64,000 nucleotides of DNA from Ignisphaera sp. (GTDB lineage Archaea; Thermoproteota; Thermoprotei_A; Sulfolobales; Ignisphaeraceae). Shown here one piece after another: positions 18,110-27,608 of the stretch (positions are counted from its first letter, which is position 1; each line of letters begins with the position of its first letter). A model generated the notes under the pieces. It worked only from the letters and a program-made list of their open reading frames with translations. It made no database searches and was not told the origin of the DNA. The DNA is taken from the NCBI GenBank assembly GCA_038831005.1, contig JAWBKZ010000002.1, forward strand, positions 248,001 through 312,000. The letters are read 5' to 3'. Position numbers and translations under genes: made by a program.

Positions 18110-18928
18110 ATGGTTATAGAGGGAAAAACTATTTGGATAAAATCAATAGCTGTATCCTTACTACTTCTACTGATAGCTATTACCATAACTACTATCTACA
18201 TTAATACACAATCAGTATCAGGAAAACTAAGTATAGTTCTCGATGGAGAAGATAATGAATGGGGGAATATATTTGGATGGATAAGTCCAGCAGGAAGAGG
18301 TGTATGCTCAATCCCTATAACAAACTATGCAGTATGGTTGTGCTGTAACTCAACTTCTTATCCAAGAGAATGCCAGATAATGTGGAAAGATGATGAAGGG
18401 GGAGCAGTAGATATACATTATGTTCGAATATATGTGAATACTTCAGGCATATATGCATTCATAGAGATAAAAACAACCAAAAATACAAACATAACAATAA
18501 CTCTAGATGATATCAAAATTACAACAATATTATCAGTTAATGGTTTTCCTGTAGCTAATGTTAATCTGATTCATAATGATTTGAATATTAGTGGTATTGG
18601 TGTAGTTAGAAGTTATGGCGCTAATGTTTATGGTGTTGAGATTGAGGTTAAATACTCAGTTAATGGTTCAAGAAAACTATCTCTAGAAGCGCGAAAAATA
18701 AATACCGAAGGTTCTGGGAATATTGATAACGATACTCAATTTTGTGTAGATAGTATATGTAGTAATAGTCTTGTTGTTTCTCTTGATGGTGTTATTATTA
18801 ATGCGTATGTCACTACTACGGAAACTGTTGTACCTATTCCAGTTCCAGAGCCTGCATTAGTTATAGCTTTTGTTGTATTGTTATTAGTTTCTGTGGTATT
18901 GATTAAGATAGGAAAAGCATATAGATAG
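18110..18928 (+). CDS. Exported protein with N-terminal signal, beta-rich domain and PEP-CTERM-like tail
   Basis: 272 residues from ATG 18110. A signal or anchor helix (IKSIAVSLLLLLIAITITTIYI) is followed by DGEDNEWGN, the opening of many extracellular CBM9/DOMON-like beta-sandwich domains, and a region with five Cys (VCSIPI, LCCNSTSYPREC, then FCVDSIC) and many Asn-x-Ser/Thr sites. The C-terminus has a Pro-rich PIPVPEP, one helix (ALVIAFVVLLLVSVVLI) and a short basic end (KIGKAYR), the architecture of PEP-CTERM/archaeosortase substrates. Likely a cell-surface glycoprotein; ligand unknown. An upstream TTG at 18101 is a less likely start. Confidence 0.65.
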   Translation: MVIEGKTIWIKSIAVSLLLLLIAITITTIYINTQSVSGKLSIVLDGEDNEWGNIFGWISPAGRGVCSIPITNYAVWLCCNSTSYPRECQIMWKDDEGGAVDIHYVRIYVNTSGIYAFIEIKTTKNTNITITLDDIKITTILSVNGFPVANVNLIHNDLNISGIGVVRSYGANVYGVEIEVKYSVNGSRKLSLEARKINTEGSGNIDNDTQFCVDSICSNSLVVSLDGVIINAYVTTTETVVPIPVPEPALVIAFVVLLLVSVVLIKIGKAYR

Positions 18929-19150
18929 TCTTGAATAGAGATTTGTTTTAATGTGATTATGTTTAGGTGAATAGCTTCTTTTATAGTGTTAGAGAATGAT
19001 TTAGTATTGAATGTGTATGATAGTTAGTGGTGTTGTGAGTAATTTGATGGATTGTTCTAGAGTTGAGCACTATATAGGATATATTCTGTATACTTAAGCC
19101 TGTATCTATTTCATGTGGTTTCATGTATATGGTTCTAGTCTTGCGTTATC

Positions 19151-19753
19151 TTATATTCTGTATATTGTGCATCTGCCGTTGGGTTTCATAACCATGTATC
19201 CTACAATCTTTTTATTTTCTCTGCATAGTATGAATCTACAGTTCCTGAAGATTGTTAAAGCTCTTACTATATTCAGTAGATCTACTGCTGATGCAGATAT
19301 ATGTAGCACTAGCTGTATATAGATGAATGGATCTCTAGTCAATGTATATGTTATTGCTAGAGGAAGTGTTATAAGCATCTGTGGAGCTAATGCTATATAG
19401 ATGTACTCGCTCCATAGAATCTCCTTATACTCTATAACTAATCCACCTAAACCTATGGATAAACGTATCTTAGCATCTTTTCCAAGAATGTATCTAGCTA
19501 CAAAATAGTGTATATATTCATGTGCTAGAGCTATAGCTATAAACATTAGGATAGTTGTAGTTAATATGTATGGTTTATTCATTGTGTTAATGTATTGAGT
19601 GATTCTCGAAAGAGCTGAAAAACCTATAGTTATAGCGACAATTATTGTGATATAAATAGATAAATCGTATTTAGTAATACATCCAGATACATTACAGCTC
19701 AAAATAATCACCATGAATGCTTTAGCTATATTGTTATCGAGATAAAGATACAA
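19151..19753 (-). CDS. Membrane zinc metalloprotease-like protein (DUF3267-type)
   Basis: 200 residues with four to five hydrophobic segments. A HEYIHY motif in a helix (H78, E79, H82) and an Asp in SAVDLLN (D158) form the intramembrane zinc site arrangement seen in DUF3267 and M50-like proteins. GLGGLVIEYK between them matches the hydrophobic loop of that family. A substrate cannot be inferred. It stands alone, convergent with the surface-protein gene. Confidence 0.7.
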   Translation of the reverse strand: MYLYLDNNIAKAFMVIILSCNVSGCITKYDLSIYITIIVAITIGFSALSRITQYINTMNKPYILTTTILMFIAIALAHEYIHYFVARYILGKDAKIRLSIGLGGLVIEYKEILWSEYIYIALAPQMLITLPLAITYTLTRDPFIYIQLVLHISASAVDLLNIVRALTIFRNCRFILCRENKKIVGYMVMKPNGRCTIYRI

Positions 19754-19958
19754 AAATCACAAAAATCTATATATATTCTGTAGATACATGTGTATAGATA
19801 GAGATGATTGAGAGAATATCTATCAACTATAGAGGCTTTAAGCTACAGCTTATCGATTTAGAAATATCTTGAATCCTGTGTGCTGGATATTATTGCTATG
19901 CTTCTTTAATTGTTAAGCTTTTTAGGATTGATAACAATATGCTTCTAGGTGAATAGCA

Positions 19959-20915
19959 TTGGAATGCTTAAGAATCAAGGCTCCAGCTCATCTTCATGCA
20001 GGAAATATGGATCTTCATGGAGGTTTTGGAAGACTTTTCGGAACAGTTGGATTCACTATTGATTACCCATTCATTGTTGTTGAGGTTGAGAAGAGTAGAG
20101 ATATTCAAGCTGATGATCCATATGCAAAAAGGTTTGCAGAATCTCTGGTAAAGAGTTTTGAAACTGGTGGTGTAGTTGTTAGAGTTAGGGAAAGGTTTTA
20201 TGAGAATGCTGGTCTAGGGTACATAACCACGCTTGGGCTATCCATAGGTTTAGGTATCTCAGAGTTATACAATCTTAGGAAATCTCTTGAAGAAATAGCT
20301 CTAACTATTAAGAGAGGTCTTGTAACAGCTCTAGGTCTATATGCTTGTAGATATGGTGGATTTATAGTTGAGGGTGGGTTTAGGAAAGAACTTAGGGATA
20401 GAAGTATCCCGCCGCTGATATTTCGTGGAGATATTCCTGATGATTGGTTCTTTGTGGTAGCTGTTCCAGAGAGGCCTTGGAGAAAACTGAATAAGCTTAG
20501 AGTTAGTAGTGAGCCTAAGATTCTAGAGGAGGTTAGAGCTAGTGATGAAGAAGCTTCATATCTATCGAGACTTGTCCTCATGAAGATTATACCTAGTTTT
20601 ATTGAAAAGGATCTCAAGAGTTTTGGCGAAGGTTTGACGGAATTCAATAGAAGGCTTGGTTATATATGGATGAAGTATCAAGGAGGGGTGTATTGTGATC
20701 CTCTTGTAGAGAGAGGTATCGAGATAATGACTAGATACACATATGCTGCTTGTCAATCTTCATGGGGTCCAACATTCTACGGTATAACAGATAGTGAAGA
20801 ATCTGCAAAAAGAGCTGTAGAAGAACTTGAACAATTGTTGAGAGGCAATGGTGGTGGGGTTGTGTTTGTTACACATGGTAGAAACAGAGGGTTAGAGGTA
20901 GAGAGTTGTGGTTAG
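19959..20915 (+). CDS. Beta-ribofuranosylaminobenzene 5-phosphate synthase family (GHMP superfamily)
   Basis: 318 residues. The start RIKAPAHLHAGNMDLHGGFGRLFGTVGFTIDYP and the Gly-rich GLGYITTLGLSIGLGISELYN fit the archaeal beta-RFAP synthase family, which joins PRPP with p-hydroxybenzoate or p-aminobenzoate in making methanopterin-type folates. RWGG-like RYGGFIVEGGF and the C-terminal QSSWGPTFYGITDS are also typical. The phosphate loop is looser than in true GHMP kinases, as expected for this branch. The last 8 bases overlap the DUF1464 gene, so the two are co-translated. Confidence 0.82.
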   Translation: MECLRIKAPAHLHAGNMDLHGGFGRLFGTVGFTIDYPFIVVEVEKSRDIQADDPYAKRFAESLVKSFETGGVVVRVRERFYENAGLGYITTLGLSIGLGISELYNLRKSLEEIALTIKRGLVTALGLYACRYGGFIVEGGFRKELRDRSIPPLIFRGDIPDDWFFVVAVPERPWRKLNKLRVSSEPKILEEVRASDEEASYLSRLVLMKIIPSFIEKDLKSFGEGLTEFNRRLGYIWMKYQGGVYCDPLVERGIEIMTRYTYAACQSSWGPTFYGITDSEESAKRAVEELEQLLRGNGGGVVFVTHGRNRGLEVESCG

Positions 20916-22050
20916 AGTTATTGGAACAGATTCGGGTACCAAGAGCTACGATATATTTGGTTTTGATGACGAGTCTGGAGAGATTCTTGTCGACGAGTCT
21001 ATACCTAGAGATGAGATGGTTAGAGACCCATCGATAGTTGTCAAGAGGCTTAAACAGATAGATAATGTTTATCGAATTGATGCTATTGTTGCTTCAAGTG
21101 GTTATGGTATGCCTCTTAAATTAGCTAGAGATGCTACTGATGAAGAGATAGCTATGGCTACTTTTGTAACTGAAAACGATGTTAAGAGAGGGCTGAGGAT
21201 ACTTGGTTTAAGGAAGTTAATGAAGATGTTGAAAGAAGATAAACAGCTGAATGAAAAGACCTACTTTACCCCAGGTGTTATACATCTACCCACAGTCCCT
21301 AGGTATAGAAAAATCAATAGGATAGATATGGGTACATCAGACAAGATATACTCTGTAGCACTAGCTATAGCGAGACATGCAGAAGCAAAAAACATAAGCT
21401 ATAGCTCAGTAAACCTGATTACTGTTGAAGTAGGTTTCGCATATACATCAGCTATAGCTGTAAAGTGTGGTGAAATAGTTGATGCTTTAGCTGGAACATC
21501 TGGTTTTCCAAGCTATCTTGGGGGAGGCTTTATCGATGGCGAGATATTCTATGCTGTAGCAAATGTTGCAGAGGTATCTAAAGAGGTTTTGTTTAGAGGT
21601 GGTGCAGCATATCTATCGAATATAGATCCATTTAGAACACCTATAGAGATGTTTATTGAGATGGAAGATGAGGGATATAGACTTATGCTTGAATCTATAG
21701 CGAAAGACATCTCTGTGCTAATGGTTTCAACAGAACCAGACTCTATATACTTTAGCGGACGCTTCACTAGAGTGAAGAAGTTTATGGAGGATTTATCTAG
21801 ATATCTAGAGGAGAATCTGTTCAAGAAGTTTAGAGAGAGTCCTATGATAGTTAAACTAGAGAGTAGAGGTAGGATAGCTAAAGAAGCAGCTGAAGGAGCA
21901 GCTATAATCGCTAGCGGAATTGTTGGTGGAAGGTATAGAGAGTTAGTCGATGTTCTTAGACTTAGAGAGAGTAGTGGCACGATATTCGACTATATAAATA
22001 TTGTGGATAAAGAGAAGCTTATAGAGAGATACAGCTTTTTACTCTATTAA
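20908..22050 (+). CDS. DUF1464 family protein (ASKHA-like fold)
   Basis: 380 residues beginning at a GTG. VIGTDSGTKSYDIFGFDD is the phosphate-1 strand turn of the sugar-kinase/actin superfamily, and VASSGYGMPLK, GLRKLMKMLK and LAGTSGFPSYLGGGFIDGE are DUF1464 landmarks. The family has been linked by sequence to acetate/butyrate-type kinases, but no activity is established to my knowledge. It overlaps the beta-RFAP-synthase-like gene, a pairing that may hint at a role in pterin or C1-carrier metabolism. Confidence 0.8.
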   Translation: MVRVIGTDSGTKSYDIFGFDDESGEILVDESIPRDEMVRDPSIVVKRLKQIDNVYRIDAIVASSGYGMPLKLARDATDEEIAMATFVTENDVKRGLRILGLRKLMKMLKEDKQLNEKTYFTPGVIHLPTVPRYRKINRIDMGTSDKIYSVALAIARHAEAKNISYSSVNLITVEVGFAYTSAIAVKCGEIVDALAGTSGFPSYLGGGFIDGEIFYAVANVAEVSKEVLFRGGAAYLSNIDPFRTPIEMFIEMEDEGYRLMLESIAKDISVLMVSTEPDSIYFSGRFTRVKKFMEDLSRYLEENLFKKFRESPMIVKLESRGRIAKEAAEGAAIIASGIVGGRYRELVDVLRLRESSGTIFDYINIVDKEKLIERYSFLLY

Positions 22051-22136
22051 CCAGAGGTTTCTATCTAGAACACAGTATCAATAGCTATGTATCACTATAA
22101 TCAGTTTATCGATATCTTGCAGAGACTTGAATAGAT

Positions 22137-22616
22137 TTAGTTATTAGGTGGATCTGATATATCGGCTATTACTGGATTAAGTATAGCTAATATATCTCTA
22201 ACCTTTACTAGAGCTAAAGAATATAAATCTCCTCCACCACACCATACATACTCTTTTCCAGCAACATCTTGATCAACAACAATCATATAGCTCTTTATAC
22301 ACTCAGTTAGAGGAGAAACTCCACCTACATCAAAACCTGTATACATCTTTACTTCATGAGGTTTAGCCATTCTCAGGGATCTAGCTTTTACTACATTTGC
22401 TAGTTTTCTGTAGCTAAGCTTCTTGTTACCTGGAACTATAGCTATCACAGGTAGAGAATCAGCTATCAGAACTAGTGTTTTTATGATACTCGATGGATCT
22501 GCACCACACATATGTGATGCTTTTTCAACAGATTCAACAGTATCGCTAAATCTGTATAGAGTAGCAGAGATATTGTATCTCTCTATGAATTCTTGAACAC
22601 TATCGCTACACATCAT
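22137..22616 (-). CDS. YbaK/ProX-type aminoacyl-tRNA editing protein
   Basis: 159 residues. SVEKASHMCGADPSSIIKTLVLIADSLPVIAIVPGNKKLSYRKLANVV and GFDVGGVSPLTECI are the YbaK landmarks: the Lys of the IIKTL segment and the GGVSP loop form the deacylase site. Members hydrolyse mischarged Cys-, Ala- or Ser-tRNA in trans. It follows the marC-like gene in the same direction by 6 bases and probably shares its transcript. Confidence 0.88.
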   Translation of the reverse strand: MMCSDSVQEFIERYNISATLYRFSDTVESVEKASHMCGADPSSIIKTLVLIADSLPVIAIVPGNKKLSYRKLANVVKARSLRMAKPHEVKMYTGFDVGGVSPLTECIKSYMIVVDQDVAGKEYVWCGGGDLYSLALVKVRDILAILNPVIADISDPPNN

Positions 22617-22622
22617 AGTGCA

Positions 22623-23240
22623 TCAGCTACTAAGTAGTGTAGAGACTATGTTTCTTAGACCTGATACAAACATTTCTACAGCAAAAGACGCTATGATTAT
22701 CGACATAAATCTCCCTAAACCATGTATAAATGTGTTACCAAGAAGCTTTACAATCTTGTTTGATACCAAGAGTATTATGTATGTAGCTAAGAAGGCTATA
22801 TATGAAGCTAGTAATGTGTTGACTATTCCATAAACTTTAGACGAAGCTATAAGTAGTGTCATAGTGCCTGGACCAACTATCAATGGAGTAGCTATAGGTA
22901 CAATAATGTATTCACCAACACTTATTCTGGATGGCTTGTGTCCTGTTATCAATGTATCTATAGATATAGCCATAAGGAGCACTCCTGCAGCAATTTTGAG
23001 GTAAGAGATATCGAGTCCCAGTATATGTAGTACAGCTCCACCAATTGTTGAAAATATTGTTAGTAGAGCGAATATCACTATCGAAGCTCTATTAATATAA
23101 GTTCTAGCCTCTTTATCACCAAAACCAGATAGAGCTTCAACTAGTGCTGGAACAGCTGCTAGAGGATCCATTATAGCGAATATCTGTACCGATAGTATTG
23201 CTACTGTTGGTAGATCTATTGCTAGATTTATATAGCTCAA
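22623..23240 (-). CDS. MarC family integral membrane protein
   Basis: 205 residues with six hydrophobic segments. FAIMDPLAAVPALVEALSG and the later VPIATPLIVGPGTMTLLI are the two copies of the MarC N-x-P/D-P repeat, and the spacing fits the MarC/UPF0056 family. Proposed transport roles (small neutral amino acids in Thermococcus) exist for relatives, but function here is open. Its start faces the EamA gene across about 55 bases. Confidence 0.88.
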   Translation of the reverse strand: MSYINLAIDLPTVAILSVQIFAIMDPLAAVPALVEALSGFGDKEARTYINRASIVIFALLTIFSTIGGAVLHILGLDISYLKIAAGVLLMAISIDTLITGHKPSRISVGEYIIVPIATPLIVGPGTMTLLIASSKVYGIVNTLLASYIAFLATYIILLVSNKIVKLLGNTFIHGLGRFMSIIIASFAVEMFVSGLRNIVSTLLSS

Positions 23241-23295
23241 TTACCTCTACCATTACTTGTTTTACCTCTTAGATGGTGTAGAGGTTTATTAGCTA

Positions 23296-24174
23296 ATGGT
23301 ATCGAGAGATGGTGTAGAGATACCTTTTTGCCATGTGTTGCTCTACATAATCTCTATACTTAGCATAGGTTCAGCATCTATACTTGTGAAATTATCAAAT
23401 GCTAGTGGTGTTGCTTGTGCTTTTTGGAGACTCTCTATATCATCTATAGTTCTGGGCATAATCTATGGTCTATGGAGAAGAGGTAGAAAGAGGTTGTGTG
23501 GAAGAGAGGTTGTTCTTCTTCTTGTTTCAAGCTCTTCACTCGCTCTACACTTAATTCTGTGGATGGAGTCTCTCTTCAGATTGCCTATAGCTGTGAGTGT
23601 TACAATAGTTGTTGCATATCCTCTTCATCTCTCTATAGCCTATACAGTCTATGAAAAGAGCATAAGTCATTTACCGACTCTTTTAGGTTCTATCATAGGT
23701 TTCTTAGGTATACTGATGCTCTTTCGAGATGCATTTACATCAGCTACCATAGATATTGTGGGAGTGGTTCAGAGTTTTTCAGCATCAATATTTGCTGCAC
23801 TATACTTCCATATAGGTAGAGTGTTGAGGAGATCGATGGATCTAGAGCTCTATACAGCATCTGTATATGGGATAGGTGCATCAGTAGTACTTCTGTATTC
23901 TATATTTGTGGAAGAGAATGTGTTGAGCTATATTCCATCTTCATGGATGTGGTTCTTGATGTTAGCAATAATACCTACAATAGGTGGACACACAGTTATG
24001 AACTATCTTTTGAAGTTTTATAGAAGCTCTACTGTAGCATCTATAGCTTTAACAGAACCAGTAGTAGCAACAATACTTGCCTCAACTATTCTTAGAGAAC
24101 CTATAGAATTTGTGTATCTGATTGCCTTAACCAAGGTTTTGATAGGACTCTACATAGTGATTAGGTATTCATAG
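23296..24174 (+). CDS. EamA/DMT superfamily transporter (10 helices)
   Basis: 292 residues with ten hydrophobic helices in two EamA repeats. The first runs from LLYIISILSIGSASILVKLS through GSIIGFLGILMLF, and the second from IVGVVQSFSASIFAALYFHIG through SIALTEPVVATILASTILREPIEFVYLIALTKVLIGLYIV. The TEPVVA...LREP segment is the family's most conserved part. Substrate unknown: amino-acid export and nucleotide-sugar transport both occur in this superfamily. Confidence 0.88.
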   Translation: MVSRDGVEIPFCHVLLYIISILSIGSASILVKLSNASGVACAFWRLSISSIVLGIIYGLWRRGRKRLCGREVVLLLVSSSSLALHLILWMESLFRLPIAVSVTIVVAYPLHLSIAYTVYEKSISHLPTLLGSIIGFLGILMLFRDAFTSATIDIVGVVQSFSASIFAALYFHIGRVLRRSMDLELYTASVYGIGASVVLLYSIFVEENVLSYIPSSWMWFLMLAIIPTIGGHTVMNYLLKFYRSSTVASIALTEPVVATILASTILREPIEFVYLIALTKVLIGLYIVIRYS

Positions 24175-24223
24175 CGATACTCTATACAAAAGCATCTTCT
24201 ATCTATGGTTCAGTCTTCTGTTT

Positions 24224-25567
24224 CTAGATCCATGGTGTATAGATAGGGGGTCCCAGGAACTCTTCTTCGGTTATATCTCTATCCTTGAAAACTACAACAA
24301 ATATTGAGGATAGCGTTATAAATGAAGATACCAAGGCAAAGGGTCTAACAATGAATTCGCCTACGTTTTTTGCAACATCTTGTGATTTAAGATCAACTCT
24401 ATCGATATATATACGGTTACCACGGCTAGCTATACCCCATATATTTACATTTATTACATCAGTTACAATACTGCCGGTAAAATTGATAAGCACACCTCTT
24501 TCATCATATACACCTCTACCAACTATTTGCATGAAGATCCTTATACCGTAATCACGTGCAACAACATTACCTCTAAAGTCTATGGGGACAAGCGTTGATG
24601 GTGGAGCTATATCGTTCTTTATTACTCCTGACCATAGCAGTCTGTTGAATGCTATCCTGGGTAGATCTATTGATGGAGATATAGCTTCATCTCCTAATGG
24701 TGTATATGCTGCTTGATCTCTAAAGCATATGTCTTGGTTACACACATTTACATCAATTATGTAGACATTTGCTGATCTTGTCGCATTTGCGGTAGAGTAT
24801 GTAGAGCCTATGAGAACAGCTATAAGGAGTATTGATAGTAGTGTTTTAGCTATAGATCCAAGGCCCTTGGTTGTGTAGAGATCATATGGTTTAAGGAAAT
24901 AGTAGAAGGTTTCTATAGATCTTCTCTTTAGAAGGTATATCAAGGCTATTCCAGCTATAAATCCTCCTACATGTGCAAAAAACGCTATTCCACCAAAACG
25001 TAGATATCCGTATATAACTTGTGTAGCGAACCAGAATAATAGAAAGAATAGAGCTGTTGTAGTAAAACATAGAGGTATCAGGAATAGAAACCAACATATA
25101 TTGAGTCTTCTTCTAGGATAGAGCATTAGGTAGGCACCTAGAAGTCCACTTATAGCTCCAGAAGCTCCTAGAGCGGGTATAATGAGGTTTAGTGTACCCA
25201 TGATTGGTGTGAATCCTGTGTGAAAAATTGTTGCAACTATACCTGAAGCTAGGTATAGAGCTAGGTATTTCTTTACCCCTAGTAGTTGCTCTATCTCTTT
25301 CCCAAACCAGTAGAGAAACATCATGTTGAAGAATATGTGGAATATATCTCCATGGAGAAACATGCTTGATAGAATTCTATACCATTGTGTAGGGTTTTGA
25401 AGCATTATTGGTACATAAGCGAATCTATCTACCCATTCTTGTGTAACACTTGAGAAAAAGTTTTGAGCTGATGAGGCAAAGTATATTGCTACATTAATGG
25501 CTATAAGTGTGTAGGTAGCTATAGGTCTCTCTCTTCTTCTAGGTGTCCAGATCCATTCATAAGACAA
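24224..25567 (-). CDS. Rhomboid intramembrane serine protease with long extracellular C-terminal domain
   Basis: 447 residues. The rhomboid core occupies about residues 15-215: MFLHGDIFHIFFNMMFLYWFG (N81 oxyanion region), GASGAISGLLG with the nucleophile S136, and AHVGGFIAG with H199 complete the dyad. A seventh helix (TLLSILLIAVLIGSTYS) then leads to a soluble domain of about 130 residues with a Cys pair (VNVCNQDICF), and a final helix (FALVSSFITLSSIFVVVF). Rhomboids cut membrane proteins near their helix ends; the extra domain may select substrates. Standalone and convergent with the EamA gene. Confidence 0.9.
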   Translation of the reverse strand: MSYEWIWTPRRRERPIATYTLIAINVAIYFASSAQNFFSSVTQEWVDRFAYVPIMLQNPTQWYRILSSMFLHGDIFHIFFNMMFLYWFGKEIEQLLGVKKYLALYLASGIVATIFHTGFTPIMGTLNLIIPALGASGAISGLLGAYLMLYPRRRLNICWFLFLIPLCFTTTALFFLLFWFATQVIYGYLRFGGIAFFAHVGGFIAGIALIYLLKRRSIETFYYFLKPYDLYTTKGLGSIAKTLLSILLIAVLIGSTYSTANATRSANVYIIDVNVCNQDICFRDQAAYTPLGDEAISPSIDLPRIAFNRLLWSGVIKNDIAPPSTLVPIDFRGNVVARDYGIRIFMQIVGRGVYDERGVLINFTGSIVTDVINVNIWGIASRGNRIYIDRVDLKSQDVAKNVGEFIVRPFALVSSFITLSSIFVVVFKDRDITEEEFLGPPIYTPWI

Positions 25568-25626
25568 TTCTCTTAACCTCTCACCAACACTACTTTAGTA
25601 GTTATATAAGGCTTCAAGAAGATATT

Positions 25627-26535
25627 CTAGAAATTATTCCCTATCTTTACAACAGCTTTACCTAGAGGAACACCTATGTCTCTCGCAATAGGTCTACATT
25701 TAGCTACAAGCATATATACCACAGGTTTCTTCAACATGTTCTCTATCTCTGTTATATATTCATAGTTAGCCATACCTTTAGCTACAACAACATCAACATT
25801 GTTAAGTATCTCAATAACTTCTGGCTTTACTTCGTCTAAGAATATGCTTGAGGCATCACTACATGTATCAATAACTCTATCGAAACTCTCATGTAGATTA
25901 GCATCTACAGTATCTTCTATAGTTATATCGTTTTGAAAAGCACCACCTTTAACAACAGCTATTACTTTCTTACCCATATACTTAAGTACATCAGCTAGAA
26001 TCTTATCGAATACAGCTTCGCCTGAGTTATCCATTAGGATAGCTACGTCATTAGCATTCATAAAGATGTTGATTATTGGATCTATATCTCCGTATATTTC
26101 AAGAGAATTGGCTAGATTCTTAATGTCGTTAATATCTGGTGGTGTGTATCCTGCAACACCTGTATCTAGTGTGTTTCCTATAAGCGATATCTTTATAGCT
26201 ATACGGAGTCTATCTATAGGGCTAGGTATGCTTTCTATTATCTGTTTTATCTCTCTATAGATCTTTAGAGCTTCTTCATTAGCTCTCTTCTTAAGCTCTC
26301 TATATGGGTCAGAAAGTCCTGTGGTATGCTTTATGTATCTGAATAGATCTGTTGCTATAACTGTTGGTATACATAGACTATCGTATCTATCTCTACAGTT
26401 CTTCAATCTATTGCTAACTTTCTCCACAATGTTCTTGATCATCTCTACACGTTTATCTTCATCATATATGAGTTTCTCTATATCTTTTAGCCTTATATTG
26501 ATTTGACAAGCTATACATTCGGCATACAGCTTCAC
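25627..26535 (-). CDS. DUF89 (ARMT1-like) damage-control phosphatase
   Basis: 302 residues. CIACQINIRLKDIE near the start is the CxxC of archaeal DUF89, LIGNTLDTGVAGY follows, and VAILMDNSGEAVFDKILADVLKYMGKKVIAVVKGGAFQNDITIEDT holds the Asp/Asn metal site. The family removes phosphate from damaged sugar phosphates with Co, Ni or Mn. About 75 bases separate its start from the divergent CinA-like gene. Assigned with confidence to the family; the physiological substrate is not known. Confidence 0.85.
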   Translation of the reverse strand: MKLYAECIACQINIRLKDIEKLIYDEDKRVEMIKNIVEKVSNRLKNCRDRYDSLCIPTVIATDLFRYIKHTTGLSDPYRELKKRANEEALKIYREIKQIIESIPSPIDRLRIAIKISLIGNTLDTGVAGYTPPDINDIKNLANSLEIYGDIDPIINIFMNANDVAILMDNSGEAVFDKILADVLKYMGKKVIAVVKGGAFQNDITIEDTVDANLHESFDRVIDTCSDASSIFLDEVKPEVIEILNNVDVVVAKGMANYEYITEIENMLKKPVVYMLVAKCRPIARDIGVPLGKAVVKIGNNF

Positions 26536-26609
26536 GTAGTTACACCGATGCTGATTAATAGTCTTAAGTATATAAGTTAGAGGTAGATAACAGTATCAAT
26601 AGTTTTGAG

Positions 26610-27431
26610 GTGGTGGATATAGAGCTAGATTCATGGATCTTTACGCTTGGCAACGAGATTGTGCAGGGAAGAGTTATAAACACTAATGCGAGTTTCATTG
26701 GCAGAAGATTAACTCTTCTAGGTTTTCGTGTTGTAGGTGTATTATCGTTAATAGATGATGTAGATGTGATATCTAGATACATATCATTGGTGTTGAAGGA
26801 GAAGCCAAGAGTTATAGTATCAACAGGTGGTCTTGGGCCAACACATGATGATAGAACACTTGAAGCTATATCAAAAGCTGTAAACAAGAGACTAGTTATC
26901 AATCAAGAAGCACTAGAAATGATTAAAGCTAGATACAGTTTACATGGCATAGAGCTAACAATAGAGAGGATCAAGATGGCCTATCTACCCGAAGGCGCTA
27001 TCCCGATACCCAATCCCATCGGTACAGCTCCTGGTTCTTGGCTTGAAGTAGGAGAAACAATAATAGTATCTCTACCAGGTGTGCCTAAAGAAATGGAGAT
27101 TATGTGGAGTTCATGGGTTGAACCTAGATTAAGAGCTATAGGGCCACCAATACATATAGTAGAGAGGTTATTTGTAATCGAGGATGTGCCTGAAGCAACA
27201 TTTGCACCAATAGTTAAAGATGTTCTTAAAGTGTTTTCAAATCTATACATAAAAACTCATCCCAAAGGAGATGAGGTAGGGAAACAGGTTCTTGAGGTAT
27301 ACGTGATGTATTCACATAGAGATAGAAATGAAGCAGAAGTAGCTATAGATAATGCTATCCAGCTTCTACACAAGAAATTTAGAGAAAGATACGGTACAGA
27401 ACTTAAATCAATGCTAGTTAAAGTAAAGTAA
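26610..27431 (+). CDS. CinA N-terminal/MoaB-type molybdopterin-binding-like protein
   Basis: 273 residues. TLGNEIVQGRVINTNASFIGRRLTLLGFRV and VSTGGLGPTHDDRTLEAISKA are the CinA/MoCF landmarks (TGGLGPTxDD), and PGVPKEMEIMW follows. Length and ending match archaeal CinA-like proteins without the PncC deamidase domain. Bacterial CinA N-domains hydrolyse ADP-ribose or NAD intermediates; here the activity is uncertain. It begins at a GTG after a GAGGTGG ribosome site. Confidence 0.85.
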   Translation: MVDIELDSWIFTLGNEIVQGRVINTNASFIGRRLTLLGFRVVGVLSLIDDVDVISRYISLVLKEKPRVIVSTGGLGPTHDDRTLEAISKAVNKRLVINQEALEMIKARYSLHGIELTIERIKMAYLPEGAIPIPNPIGTAPGSWLEVGETIIVSLPGVPKEMEIMWSSWVEPRLRAIGPPIHIVERLFVIEDVPEATFAPIVKDVLKVFSNLYIKTHPKGDEVGKQVLEVYVMYSHRDRNEAEVAIDNAIQLLHKKFRERYGTELKSMLVKVK

Positions 27432-27608
27432 CGTTAATCGTAAACAGTATTTTTACTCAAACAATAAACGGAAATATCGATATAGCGTTGAAAACAGTAT
27501 ACAGACTTATTTTCTAGAATATAGAATAATTAAGATATAGACTTCTTACTATAGTAGTAATGCTTAAGTGTTTTTCATTGATATAGCATCTGGTAGTATT
27601 TTGTTGTG

